DNA of 33,190 nt from an uncultured Lachnospiraceae bacterium (GCA_902797015.1 CADBRG010000216.1:1-33190), one strand, 5' to 3'. Positions 8,192-16,645 are shown, numbered from the stretch's first letter. Translations and numbers: made by a program. The notes: a model not told the origin generated them from the sequence alone.

Positions 8192-8318
8192 TGAATAAAC
8201 ATACAGCAGGGCAGATCGCGTGATCTGCCCTGTTTTAAGGTATCGGAATGGGTAAAAATCTTCCCACAAGAGTCTCTGCTTTTTATATTTTGCTATGTAA
8301 ATCTGCTTCGTGTTATGT
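8192..8318. repeat. 127-bp direct repeat, copy 2
   Basis: The second copy of the repeat at 6690-6816, placed 91 bp after the ATPase stop codon. It includes the same hairpin and a copy of the 12-mer AATCTTCCCACA at 8257-8268. The sequence just left of both copies also shares ATATTTTGA, so homology may start slightly earlier with an indel. Confidence 0.9.
8208..8235 (+). terminator. Terminator-like hairpin after the ATPase gene
   Basis: AGGGCAGATC (8208-8217) and GATCTGCCCT (8222-8231) form a perfect 10-bp stem with loop GCGT, followed by GTTTT. It lies in repeat copy 2, so an equivalent hairpin is present in copy 1 (6706-6729), where it stands before the ATPase promoter. Confidence 0.65.
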
Positions 8319-8358
8319 TGTGTTACCATGGCGCGCAAAGCCAGTGTTCATGCGGGTT

Positions 8359-8460
8359 TGAGATACATGAAAAGGGACGAAATAACAGTTTGTAAACCCT
8401 CGTAAAAACGCCAAAGGTCCACTATTTGTCCATGGTTCGAGTCCCTGAAGGTGTATCTCA
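8359..8460. other. tRNA-like or structured remnant (possible old attachment site)
   Basis: TGAGATACA (8359-8367) pairs perfectly with TGTATCTCA (8452-8460), and AGGGAC (8373-8378) with GTCCCT (8441-8446) inside it. The segment GGTTCGAGTCC (8434-8444) looks like a T-loop with its stem. However, the distance from the T-arm to the 3' strand is five bases too long and the T-stem has a mismatch, so it is not a working tRNA. A degraded tRNA end left by an integrative element is my best reading. AAAAACGCC (8404-8412) can also pair with GGCGTTTTT (8495-8503), giving an alternative fold. Confidence 0.35.
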
Positions 8461-8531
8461 AAATGTCGTGGATTCGCTTGTATAGCGGGTTTGCGGCGTT
8501 TTTTGTTTTTCGGAAAAAGTCTCAAAACCTG

Positions 8532-8555
8532 AATCTTCCCACAAATCTTCCCACA
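8532..8555. repeat. Tandem 12-mer repeats AATCTTCCCACA
   Basis: Two perfect tandem copies (8532-8543 and 8544-8555) followed by a partial, degenerate one. The same 12-mer occurs in both 127-bp repeats (6755-6766 and 8257-8268), always in the same orientation. Such short phased repeats next to a tRNA-like end resemble arm-type binding sites of tyrosine integrases, but no integrase gene is visible here. Confidence 0.6.
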
Positions 8556-8615
8556 TCTTCCTGCAAAACCTATTCATTTCAATGATTTGATAATAGTGCT
8601 TCTGATATATGTGTA

Positions 8616-8624
8616 TGGTATAAT
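8616..8624 (+). promoter_or_regulatory. Extended -10 promoter element before the channel gene
   Basis: TGG followed by TATAAT (8619-8624) forms the TGnTATAAT extended -10 pattern, 38 bp before the channel start codon. No good -35 is seen at 17 bp upstream, which is common for extended -10 promoters. Confidence 0.6.
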
Positions 8625-8662
8625 AGAATATCAAATTTTAAGATGTAGAAAGGATTTGAAAA

Positions 8663-9088
8663 ATGAAGCGAGTTCGTCTTGTCCGGAATATTCTGAATCG
8701 GACCTATTTTTTAAGGATCATGCTGGTCTTTCTGGCGTTCATGGTCTTTTGCTCCGTGTTTTTCTGGCTGTATGAGCCCTCGATCCAAACAATGCATGAT
8801 GGTGTCTGGTATGTATATACCGTCGTGACGACGATCGGATTCGGTGATGTTTTGGTAGAGACGCTGCCGTCGCGTGTCCTTTCGATCCTTTTGTCGATTT
8901 TTTCGCATTTTTCACTGGCATTGATCACAGGTCTTGTCTTAACCTTTTTCAATGAATTGAATGCGATGCGTCACAAAGACACGCTTTCCGCTTTTATTGA
9001 AAAGCTGAAACATCTGCCGGAGCTGTCAAAGGAAGAACTGGAAGAGATTTCAGAGAAAGTGAAAATGTATGAAGAGAGACGATCATAA
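8663..9088 (+). CDS. Two-TM potassium channel family protein
   Basis: A 141-residue protein of the Ion_trans_2 type. TM1 is about 18-37, the pore helix about 46-56, the selectivity filter TTIGFGD is at 56-62, and TM2 is about 70-95. A short charged cytoplasmic helical tail (about 97-141) has no RCK domain. The filter TIGFGD is a variant of the potassium-selective T-x-GYGD. The ATG at 8663 follows GAAAGGA. The first YhgE/Pip gene begins 18 bp after the stop, so the three genes may be co-transcribed from the promoter at 8616-8624. It probably forms a homotetrameric potassium (or weakly selective cation) channel; the gating signal is unknown. Confidence 0.9.
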   Translation: MKRVRLVRNILNRTYFLRIMLVFLAFMVFCSVFFWLYEPSIQTMHDGVWYVYTVVTTIGFGDVLVETLPSRVLSILLSIFSHFSLALITGLVLTFFNELNAMRHKDTLSAFIEKLKHLPELSKEELEEISEKVKMYEERRS

Positions 9089-9106
9089 TGGTCGGGTATA
9101 AATGAA

Positions 9107-11677
9107 ATGAAAATGGCTTTTAAAATATTTCTTCGGGACTTAAGGCGTCTGAGAAAAAACTTCATAGCAATGGTTGTATTTGTCGGAATCTGTGTCATTC
9201 CGTCCTTATATGCTCTGTTTATTGTATATGCCAACATGGATCCGTATGCAAATACCGGCAACATTCAGGTGGCAGTTGTCAATATGGATGCCGGTGTGAC
9301 GGATGAGCGGGTTGGATATCTGGATGCCGGGGATGCGGTTGAAGAGAAACTAAGAGACAATGATCAGCTTGGATGGGTGTTTACGGAAGAAGATCAGGCG
9401 ATCGAAGGGGTGAAAGCAGGGGATTATTATGCGGCGATCATCATCCCGGAGTCGTTTAGTGCAGATTTGGTCAGTGTATTTTCAAGCGACATCCGCCAGC
9501 CGGAGATCGTCTTTTATTCCAATGAGAAAAAGAATACGATAGCGCCAAAGATCACGGGGACCGGTGTATCAACGCTGCAGCAGGGGATCAATGATGAGTT
9601 TGTCGGAACGGTTTCGGAAACCGCCGCGTCGCTCCTGCAGGATAAGATCAGGGAAGTGGACGGAGATCTTGAAACTTCGTCTGCCAAATTGAGAGAAAGC
9701 ATCCGAAAAACAGAGGAGCAGGCGGAAGCATTTGAGGCTCTTGTGCAGGATTTCCATGCGCTGATCCCGAAAGCGGACCGTGTGGTGCAGGATGGAAAGG
9801 ATGACCTCGCACTGGCAGGAGAAGCCCTTGAAAATGCAAAAGAAAACGGTCAGAAAATTGAGACGAAGATAACAGCAGACTGGGAAAGCATTAACGATTT
9901 TTCCACAAAGATGCGGTCGGGAATCTCAGATGCCGGCCAGAAGCTGTCTGATCTGAATGTTGCCGCGGGAGCGGATATCGGCACGATCAACAGCAAGGTC
10001 AGCGAACTGGATGATGCATTTAATCGGAAGGCGGATCCGATCGTTTCGAGAGTGAAGGCGATCCAGGAAGAGAATGCGCAGATCATCGATCTTTTGACAG
10101 AGCTGGATGAAGCACTTCTGGATACCGGCCCGGGGAACGGCACGGTTCATGATGTTCTGGAAGACTTAAAGGAAGATAATGAGCGGCATGCACAGATCTT
10201 ATCGCTGCTTGAATCGGCATCCGCCGGGGCACGGGATCTGTATTCGTCATCATCTGCGGCGTATTCAGCTCTGAATGGCGATATTACAGACGGTCAGAGC
10301 AAGCTGCAGTCTGCTTTGAACGATTTTGATACGTCCGTGATGACAGATGCCGGGGCTGCGTTCGGGCAGGTTTCAGCGGCATCGGGAAATCTGCAGGGAC
10401 TGATGGAGACTGCACAGACAGATCTGATATCCCTTGCGGGACTTCTGGATGATCTGGATGGGATCCTGCATGATACGGATGCAGCATTGGCAGATACGCA
10501 GGAAGTGCTGGATCAGATTCAGGCTCAGCTCAGTCAGGCAGAGGCAGACTTAAACGCGATTGAAAGCATGCAGGTATATACGGACCTGAAATCGGCAGCC
10601 GGCGATATCGATGCCGAACAGGTCGGCCGTTTCATGTCTTCGCCGGTTACGATCGAGCGGGAGGCGCTGTATCCGGTCGCAAACTACGGAACCGGAATGA
10701 CGCCGTTTTTCACCAATCTTGCGATCTGGATCGGCGGTATTGTGCTGATCAATGTCTATAAAACAGAAGTGGATGAGGATGAGAAACTGCATGGATTCAG
10801 CATCACGCAGGCGTACCTTGGCAGATGGCTTTTGTTTGTGGTGACCGGATTGATCCAGGCTGTGATCGTGTGCGCGGGAGATCTCCTTTTGCTAGGGATC
10901 CAGTGCGAAAGACCGGGGCTGTTTGTTTTGAGCGGCCTGTGGACATCCTTCATCTATATGAATATCATTTATGCGCTTGCGATCACCTTTAAACATATTG
11001 GAAAAGCGCTGAGTGTCCTGCTGATCATACTTCAGATCCCGGGTGCTTCCGGTACGTATCCGATTGAACTGACACCACTGTTTTTCCGGAATCTGCATCC
11101 GTTTTTGCCGTTTACCTATGGGATCAACGCAATGCGGGAAGCGATCGCGGGGGTTTATCCGTATCACTACATGCAGAACATGTTAATGCTTCTGATCGTC
11201 CTTCCTGCCGCACTGGTCATCGGCCTGGCGCTGCGGCCGCTGTGTTTGAATCTGAATCATATGGTTGATAAGAGACTGGTGGAATCAGATCTTATGGCAT
11301 GTGAGCATATCGAGCGCCGTAAGGAACGCAAGAACCTGATCATGGGTGCGCGGATTCTGCTGGCGGATCAGGAGATGAGAGCGCGGATCAAAAAACGGAT
11401 CGACCGTTTTGAACAAAGATACCAGAAGACCGTGAGAAGATCCTTTTTGCTGATCGTGATCATACCGGCTGTCTTTTTGATCCTGATGTTTTTGATTCCT
11501 GCGAAACTGGTATTCCTGACGCTGTGGATCGTTTCGATGCTGGCGGTGGTCCTGTTCCTGATCATTATGGAATACTTCAGAGATCATCTTGACCGGCAGA
11601 AGCGGATTTCAGAGATGACACAGGATGAATTGATTGAAAGCATTCGGTCGAAGAATAAGGAGCATGGAGAATCATGA
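9107..11677 (+). CDS. YhgE/Pip domain membrane protein (first paralogue)
   Basis: An 856-residue protein. The N-terminal membrane helix (about 20-43, IPSLYALFIVYANM) and PYANTGNIQVAVVNMD are typical of the YhgE/Pip N-terminal domain. A long extracellular region (about 45-510), rich in Ala, Asp, Ser and heptad-like helices, follows. The C-terminal ABC-2-like membrane domain has about six helices (roughly 530-725). Unlike its neighbour, it carries an extra basic cytoplasmic segment and a last pair of helices (about 775-825) before a charged tail. Family members act as phage receptors (Pip of lactococci) or type VII-secretion-related proteins such as EsaA; the role here is unknown. It overlaps the next paralogue by four bases (ATGA), so the two products probably form a complex. 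A second in-frame ATG at 9113 is an alternative start. Confidence 0.88.
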   Translation: MKMAFKIFLRDLRRLRKNFIAMVVFVGICVIPSLYALFIVYANMDPYANTGNIQVAVVNMDAGVTDERVGYLDAGDAVEEKLRDNDQLGWVFTEEDQAIEGVKAGDYYAAIIIPESFSADLVSVFSSDIRQPEIVFYSNEKKNTIAPKITGTGVSTLQQGINDEFVGTVSETAASLLQDKIREVDGDLETSSAKLRESIRKTEEQAEAFEALVQDFHALIPKADRVVQDGKDDLALAGEALENAKENGQKIETKITADWESINDFSTKMRSGISDAGQKLSDLNVAAGADIGTINSKVSELDDAFNRKADPIVSRVKAIQEENAQIIDLLTELDEALLDTGPGNGTVHDVLEDLKEDNERHAQILSLLESASAGARDLYSSSSAAYSALNGDITDGQSKLQSALNDFDTSVMTDAGAAFGQVSAASGNLQGLMETAQTDLISLAGLLDDLDGILHDTDAALADTQEVLDQIQAQLSQAEADLNAIESMQVYTDLKSAAGDIDAEQVGRFMSSPVTIEREALYPVANYGTGMTPFFTNLAIWIGGIVLINVYKTEVDEDEKLHGFSITQAYLGRWLLFVVTGLIQAVIVCAGDLLLLGIQCERPGLFVLSGLWTSFIYMNIIYALAITFKHIGKALSVLLIILQIPGASGTYPIELTPLFFRNLHPFLPFTYGINAMREAIAGVYPYHYMQNMLMLLIVLPAALVIGLALRPLCLNLNHMVDKRLVESDLMACEHIERRKERKNLIMGARILLADQEMRARIKKRIDRFEQRYQKTVRRSFLLIVIIPAVFLILMFLIPAKLVFLTLWIVSMLAVVLFLIIMEYFRDHLDRQKRISEMTQDELIESIRSKNKEHGES

Positions 11678-13875
11678 AAAACATAATGCGGATTTTTACG
11701 GATGATCTGAAGCATATCCGTTATAATGTGATCGCACTGATCATGGTCCTTGGTATATCGATCATTCCTTCTTTATATGCCTGGTTCAATATTGCGGCCA
11801 GCTGGGATCCATATGGGAATACCGAAAATCTGAAAATCGCAGTCGCGAATGCAGATGAAGGGTATCAGGGCGATTTTTTGCCGATGGAAATCAATGTCGG
11901 GGAAAAGATCGTTGGCGCATTACGGGAAAATGAAGATATGGACTGGGTCTTTACGTCTGAAAAAAAGGCGGTAGAAGGGACCAGATCCGGAGAATATTAT
12001 GCTGCCATTGTGATTACAGAAGATTTCAGCAAGGATATGCTGAGTCTGTTTTCGGAAGAGGAAACGAAGCCGGTCATACGATATTATTCCAATGAAAAGG
12101 AAAATGCGATCGCGCCGAAGGTGACAGATATTGCGGCCAATACCGTGCAGCAGCAGATCGATGAGGTTTTTGCCAAAACCGCATATGAAGTGATCTTAAG
12201 TGTTTTTGACGATTTTTCCACAGTCCTTGAAGAAGGAAATGCGGATGCATTTCTGGAGGAGTTAAACGCCCGGTTAAATACGATGGAGGGAACGCTGTCA
12301 TCATCGGCAGACACGATCGATGCCTTTGCAGGACTGACAGAATCTCTGCAGGGTGTGATGGATGCAACATCAGCAATGTTCTCGCAGACGGATCAGGCCG
12401 AAGAAAAGAGCAGTGAAAAGATATCCGATGCAGCGGGAGATGTAGAAGATATTGCGGCTTCCATCGATACGGTTTCCGATCGGATCAGTGGGGTATTGTC
12501 GGATGGCGTCAGCGCATACTCGACGGTAAAGACGCAGATCAGTGACAGTTTCGGTGCGATGTCTTCTGACCGGGCTGACCTGTCAGAGGAACTGAACGGC
12601 ATGGCAGATCAGGTCCAGACTTTGATCGACCGGTATGAAGAATGGAAGGCAGATCTCGAAGACTTGTCAGATGCGCTTCCGGCTGAAGAAACGCTGATTC
12701 GCGGAAGCATCCAGAGAGTGATCACCAAGTTGGACAGTGTGATCGGAAAGCAGCAGGCCCTGCATGATAAACTGACGCGTGCAGACGAATTGCTGTCGGA
12801 TATCAGTACAGACATTTCGACTTATCAGGCAGAGCTGGATGAGGCTGTTTCACAATGTCAGGAAAGCCTCACAGCAGTGCAGACCGAATTTGACACCAGT
12901 CTGAAAACAGATCTGGGCGATCTGGCAGACATGCTGTCTGCGGCAGGCACTGATGCCGAAAAGATCCAGTCCGCTATTGATCAGACGATGCAGGATTCCG
13001 ATACACTGCTGACTTCCGCAGACGGAACCCTTGATCAGATCTACAAAACGCTGACGGATTCTGCCGGTGAGATCCGGAATGCTTCTGAGCAGCTGGGGGC
13101 CTGGTCAGACGAAATCAAAAGGGCAGTAGATTCCGATGATGTCAGAGCGCTGGAAGGCCTGCTGACCAAAGATCCGGAATTACTGGCTTCTCTGTGGGCT
13201 TCACCTGTAAATGTGGATACGAATCTGGTTTATGAAGTGGCAAATACCGGATCCTCTATGGCACCGTATTACCTTGCGATGTCCATCTGGGTGGGCGGTG
13301 TCATTATGGTGGCCATGATGAAAGTACGGGTCTCTGATGAAAAGGTCAAAGCGCTGTCAGAAAACGGAAAGGTTCGTCATGCAGAGCTGTATTTCGGAAG
13401 ATTTCTGATTTTCCTGCTTCTGGGGCTGATCCAGACAACGATCGTTTGCCTGGGATGCCTGTACTTCCTGCAGATTCAGTGTCTGCATCCGCTGCTGTTT
13501 ATGCTGGCAGGATGGGTTTCGAGTTTTATATTTGTATTCATCAGCTACACTTTGACGCTTTCGTTCGGAAATGCAGGAAAAGCAGCAGCCGTGATCCTTC
13601 TGGTTATTCAGGTGGCGGGATCAGGCGGATCGTTCCCGATCGAGGTGGCGCCTGATGTATATCAAAAGCTGTACCCGCTTCTGCCGTTTGTCCATACGAT
13701 GGATGCCATGCGGGAGAGTATTGCCGGAATGTATCAGAACACATACTGGCTGGAGATCAGGAATCTGTTGCTGTACCTGATCCCGGTGTTGATCCTTGGT
13801 CTGATCCTGCGTCGGCCGATCATCAAAATGAATCGATATATCGAAGAAAAAGTAGAAGAAGTCAAGTTTATGTAA
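11674..13875 (+). CDS. YhgE/Pip domain membrane protein (second paralogue)
   Basis: A 733-residue paralogue of the preceding gene with the same architecture: one N-terminal helix (about 17-40, ISIIPSLYAWFNI), WDPYGNTENLKIAVANAD, a long coiled-coil-rich extracellular region (about 45-500), and an ABC-2-like C-terminal membrane domain of about six helices (520-725). The motifs SPVNVDTNLVYEVANTGSSM and SGGSFPIEVAP closely parallel SPVTIEREALYPVANYGTGM and SGTYPIELTP in the first copy, indicating an old tandem duplication. It ends without the extra helix pair seen in the first copy. Translation is coupled by the ATGA overlap. A strong bidirectional hairpin follows at 13884-13915. A heteromeric membrane assembly is likely but inferred. 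Confidence 0.88.
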   Translation: MKNIMRIFTDDLKHIRYNVIALIMVLGISIIPSLYAWFNIAASWDPYGNTENLKIAVANADEGYQGDFLPMEINVGEKIVGALRENEDMDWVFTSEKKAVEGTRSGEYYAAIVITEDFSKDMLSLFSEEETKPVIRYYSNEKENAIAPKVTDIAANTVQQQIDEVFAKTAYEVILSVFDDFSTVLEEGNADAFLEELNARLNTMEGTLSSSADTIDAFAGLTESLQGVMDATSAMFSQTDQAEEKSSEKISDAAGDVEDIAASIDTVSDRISGVLSDGVSAYSTVKTQISDSFGAMSSDRADLSEELNGMADQVQTLIDRYEEWKADLEDLSDALPAEETLIRGSIQRVITKLDSVIGKQQALHDKLTRADELLSDISTDISTYQAELDEAVSQCQESLTAVQTEFDTSLKTDLGDLADMLSAAGTDAEKIQSAIDQTMQDSDTLLTSADGTLDQIYKTLTDSAGEIRNASEQLGAWSDEIKRAVDSDDVRALEGLLTKDPELLASLWASPVNVDTNLVYEVANTGSSMAPYYLAMSIWVGGVIMVAMMKVRVSDEKVKALSENGKVRHAELYFGRFLIFLLLGLIQTTIVCLGCLYFLQIQCLHPLLFMLAGWVSSFIFVFISYTLTLSFGNAGKAAAVILLVIQVAGSGGSFPIEVAPDVYQKLYPLLPFVHTMDAMRESIAGMYQNTYWLEIRNLLLYLIPVLILGLILRRPIIKMNRYIEEKVEEVKFM

Positions 13876-13883
13876 TATAAAGA

Positions 13884-13915
13884 GGGGCAGGCACCTTCGC
13901 GAAGGTGCCTGCCCC
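13884..13915. terminator. Bidirectional terminator between convergent genes
   Basis: GGGGCAGGCACCTTC (13884-13898) and its exact complement (13901-13915) form a 15-bp GC-rich stem with a very tight loop. It stands between the YhgE/Pip operon and the convergent small gene. The plus side is followed by a pyrimidine-rich CTT and the minus side by TCTTTATATTA, so termination of the minus-strand transcript looks at least as good. Confidence 0.8.
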
Positions 13916-13933
13916 CTTGCTGATCAGTGGCAA

Positions 13934-14281
13934 TTAATTATCATATAATGCATGCCAACGTTCGGCATCGACAGTCATGTTGTCAAACATGGCTTGAACC
14001 ATTTTTTCGACTTCCGGATCGTCAACACTCCGGAAATCTAAGACGAGTGCAACGCCGTCCTTCTCAGCATATCCCCACCAGCGGTTATCCTTGTGCCATA
14101 TAACGCAGTCAAGTCCGCCAATCGTCATGTTTTCAAATTCTCTGTCCGGGAAGCTTTCGTGTTCTTTTGCTGCCTGCTCCTCTGCCGTGATCGAGGTGGA
14201 GTAGATCGGATGGATTTCTGCACTGCCCAGGATGTCGCCATATTTCAGTTCGGCATAAATGTTGCCGTTTCGTTCTGTCAT
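13934..14281 (-). CDS. Small hypothetical protein, possibly an N-terminally truncated lipoprotein tail
   Basis: A 115-residue acidic protein. It has a beta-rich middle (MTIGGLDCVIWHKDNRWWGY, then GVALVLDFRS) and ends VEKMVQAMFDNMTVD. There is no signal peptide or membrane helix. The frame stays open upstream of the ATG for 14 codons (PNPSQNGIGGTAE), a Pro/Gly-rich run like the linker after a lipoprotein signal, but a stop at about 14325 prevents extension to a signal peptide. It may therefore be the surviving C-terminal domain of a longer exported protein. The ribosome binding site before 14281 is weak (GGCGG). I do not recognise a family. It converges on the YhgE/Pip operon and shares its terminator hairpin. 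Confidence 0.55.
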   Translation of the reverse strand: MTERNGNIYAELKYGDILGSAEIHPIYSTSITAEEQAAKEHESFPDREFENMTIGGLDCVIWHKDNRWWGYAEKDGVALVLDFRSVDDPEVEKMVQAMFDNMTVDAERWHALYDN

Positions 14282-14402
14282 TTCTGCAGTGCCGCCTATT
14301 CCATTTTGTGATGGATTGGGTTAAGATAGAAATAGCGTAGTTTTATAAAAGCTCATTTTGACATTGACACAATTCTTAACCAGTAAAGGAGAGATGACCA
14401 CC

Positions 14403-15347
14403 ATGAAAGTAGCAGTTATTGAACCATTGGGTATCCCGCAGGAAACAGCACTCGCGATCGCAAAGGAAAAGCTCGGTGACCGCGCTGAGATCGTTTATTA
14501 TGACACCGTGACAAAGGATCCCGCGGAGCAGATCGCGCGTGGCAAGGATGCAGATGTCGTGATCGATACAAACATTCCGCTCAGTGATGAAACGATCCGC
14601 GGATTTGAAAAATGCAAGCTTTTGGATATCGCGTTTACCGGTGTGGATCATGTGGCGATGGATACCTGCAAGGAGCTTGGAATCATGGTTAATAACTGTG
14701 CCGGCTATTCGACGGCATGTGTGTCTGATCTCGTGTTTGGCATGCTGATCTCTCTGATGCGAAATATCGCGGCATGTGATACCGCGACAAGAAACGGCGG
14801 AACACTGGCAGGTCTGATCGGAAACGAGCTGGAAGGAAAGCGATTTGGCGTGATCGGTACAGGTGCGATCGGTACGCGTGTTGCAAAGATCGCTGACGCG
14901 TTCGGTTGTGAAGTGGTCGCTTACAGTCGCACGGTAAAAGACATCCCGTATATCAAATATATGGATCTTGATGAAGTGATGAAAACATCTGACATCATTT
15001 CTTTGCATATGCCAAATAATGCAGAGACAAAAGGCATGATCAGCGCGGAGAAGATCGCGATGATGAAGAAAAATGCGATCCTTGTGAACCTTGCGCGCGG
15101 ACCGGTGCTTGACAGCCAGGCGCTGGCAGATGCATTGAACGAAGAGCGTATCGCAGGCGCATGCATTGATGTATTTGAGATGGAGCCGCCGATCCCGGCA
15201 GATCATCCGCTTCTGAATTCAAAAAACACACTGGTGACACCGCATGTGGCATTTGCTTCCAAGGAAGCGATGATCAAGCGTGCGCACATCGTGTTTGAAA
15301 ATGTGGCAGCGTTTATGGACGGCAAGCCGCAGAATGTGATGCAGTAG
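14403..15347 (+). CDS. D-2-hydroxyacid dehydrogenase (NAD-dependent)
   Basis: A 314-residue member of the D-isomer-specific 2-hydroxyacid dehydrogenase family. The Rossmann glycine motif GTGAIG is at 152-157, and the catalytic triad positions appear as R232 (NLARGPVLD), E261 (FEMEPP) and H281 (TPHVAF). The start at 14403 is chosen because AAAGGAGAG (14385-14393) sits at a suitable distance; an ATG at 14394 is too close. The substrate is not readable from sequence (lactate, glycerate, phosphoglycerate or related acids are all possible). The stop is only 8 bp before cbiD, so it appears to head the cobalamin operon, an unexpected partner for this pathway. No clear promoter or cobalamin riboswitch is seen in the 120 bp upstream. 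Confidence 0.88.
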   Translation: MKVAVIEPLGIPQETALAIAKEKLGDRAEIVYYDTVTKDPAEQIARGKDADVVIDTNIPLSDETIRGFEKCKLLDIAFTGVDHVAMDTCKELGIMVNNCAGYSTACVSDLVFGMLISLMRNIAACDTATRNGGTLAGLIGNELEGKRFGVIGTGAIGTRVAKIADAFGCEVVAYSRTVKDIPYIKYMDLDEVMKTSDIISLHMPNNAETKGMISAEKIAMMKKNAILVNLARGPVLDSQALADALNEERIAGACIDVFEMEPPIPADHPLLNSKNTLVTPHVAFASKEAMIKRAHIVFENVAAFMDGKPQNVMQ

Positions 15348-15355
15348 AAAGAACA

Positions 15356-16645
15356 ATGGAAGAATACAAGCAGGTTGGAAAAGAAAAATTACGAATGGGT
15401 TACACAACGGGCTCCTGTGCGGCGGCGGCTTCAAAGGCCGCCGTACAGATGCTTTTTTTAGGTGCGCCCATTGAGCGGGTCAGTCTGATGACACCAAAAG
15501 GGATTGCGCTGGACCTGAAGGTGGAGGAGATCTGTTTTGACGGAAAAACAAGCGTCTCCTGTGCGATCCGCAAGGATTCCGGGGATGACCCGGATGTGAC
15601 GAACGGCGTGTTGGTGTATTCGAAGGTCAGCCTGCGGGATGTAGATGACGTAGTGGCCGGAGCCGGGGGCGCATCGCAGATGGCAGAGGCGGCCGGACAG
15701 GCTGACGGCGAAAAAATCCACATCGATGGCGGCGTGGGCATCGGACGTGTCACAAAGAAAGGCCTTGAGCAGCCGGTCGGCAGCGCAGCGATCAATTCCG
15801 TGCCGCGCCGGATGATCCGCGAAGCAGTGGAAGAGATCTGTGAAGAGCAGGAATATGACGGCTGTCTGGATGTATTGATCTCCATTCCGGCGGGGGTCGA
15901 GCTCGCAAAGAAAACGTTTAACCCAAACCTGGGAATCGAGGGCGGCATTTCCGTGCTCGGAACCAGTGGAATCGTCGAGCCGATGAGCGAGGCTGCCTTA
16001 AAAGAAAGCATTCGTGTCGAATTAAATATGCTGGCGGAAAATTTCGGGAAACACCTGATCTTTTCGCCTGGTAATTACGGGACGCATTATGTGCAGAACC
16101 GCTGGCCGGAGTTTGCCGAGGGCGATATTCCGCTTTTGAAATTCAGCAACTATGTCGGGGAGACATTGCAGTTTGCACTGGGTGCGGAGCTCAGATCGAT
16201 CTTGTTTGTGGCGCACATCGGCAAGTTTGTGAAGGTCGCAGCAGGAATCATGAATACGCATTCGAAAGAGGCAGACGCCAGAGTCGAGATCATGGCATCG
16301 GCGGCGCTTCGTGCAGGCGCGTCGGCTGAAGTGGCACTTCGGATTCTGGATTGCACGACGACCGATGCGGCGATCGAAGTGCTGCTGGCTGAGGACGGGC
16401 GTGATACGGCATCGGAGGCGTCGCAGGCAGAGGATGGTTCGCTTCTGGCCGGACCGGATACCCTTACAGGTAAGACCATGCAGATTCTTCTGGAGAAAGT
16501 GCTGTATCATCTGAACCGAAAACTGGGAGATGATGTCGAGGTTGGCCTCGTGCTGTTCTCCAATACGTATGGAACGCTGGCAGAGTCAGAGAATGTGGAG
16601 GCGCTGCTGGAGAAGATTAGAAGTCATAGCAAGGCAGATGATTGA
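15356..16645 (+). CDS. cbiD: Cobalt-precorrin-5B C1-methyltransferase CbiD
   Basis: CbiD methylates C1 of the corrin ring using S-adenosylmethionine in the oxygen-independent cobalamin pathway. The 429-residue product starts with the diagnostic RMGYTTGSCAAAASKAA (about 13-29) and contains GGVGIGRVTKKGL, FNPNLGIEGGISVLGTSGIVEPMS and GNYG, all typical of the family. It is longer than the usual 360-380 residues because of an acidic low-complexity insert (about 345-372, AEDGRDTASEASQAEDGS). It begins 8 bp after the dehydrogenase gene and overlaps cbiG by a TTGA junction, which indicates an operon. Confidence in function is high; effects of the insert are unknown. Confidence 0.95.
   Translation: MEEYKQVGKEKLRMGYTTGSCAAAASKAAVQMLFLGAPIERVSLMTPKGIALDLKVEEICFDGKTSVSCAIRKDSGDDPDVTNGVLVYSKVSLRDVDDVVAGAGGASQMAEAAGQADGEKIHIDGGVGIGRVTKKGLEQPVGSAAINSVPRRMIREAVEEICEEQEYDGCLDVLISIPAGVELAKKTFNPNLGIEGGISVLGTSGIVEPMSEAALKESIRVELNMLAENFGKHLIFSPGNYGTHYVQNRWPEFAEGDIPLLKFSNYVGETLQFALGAELRSILFVAHIGKFVKVAAGIMNTHSKEADARVEIMASAALRAGASAEVALRILDCTTTDAAIEVLLAEDGRDTASEASQAEDGSLLAGPDTLTGKTMQILLEKVLYHLNRKLGDDVEVGLVLFSNTYGTLAESENVEALLEKIRSHSKADD

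Noticed and set aside
8360..8460. A functional tRNA gene
   Set aside because: Acceptor-like ends pair and a T-loop is present, but the T-arm to acceptor distance and the T-stem mismatch do not allow a normal cloverleaf.
8313..8525. Minus-strand frame of 70 codons containing LQGLEPWTN
   Set aside because: Peptides of this kind are typical false translations across tRNA-like DNA; no start signal or domain.
14282..14402. Cobalamin riboswitch upstream of the operon
   Set aside because: Only 120 bp are available and I find no B12-box (GCCACTG) or typical structure there; none was recognised elsewhere in the window either.
14376..15206. 276-codon minus-strand frame opposite the dehydrogenase gene
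   Set aside because: A mirror of codon bias in the real gene (His/Cys/Arg-rich, no domain); the plus-strand gene has all catalytic motifs.
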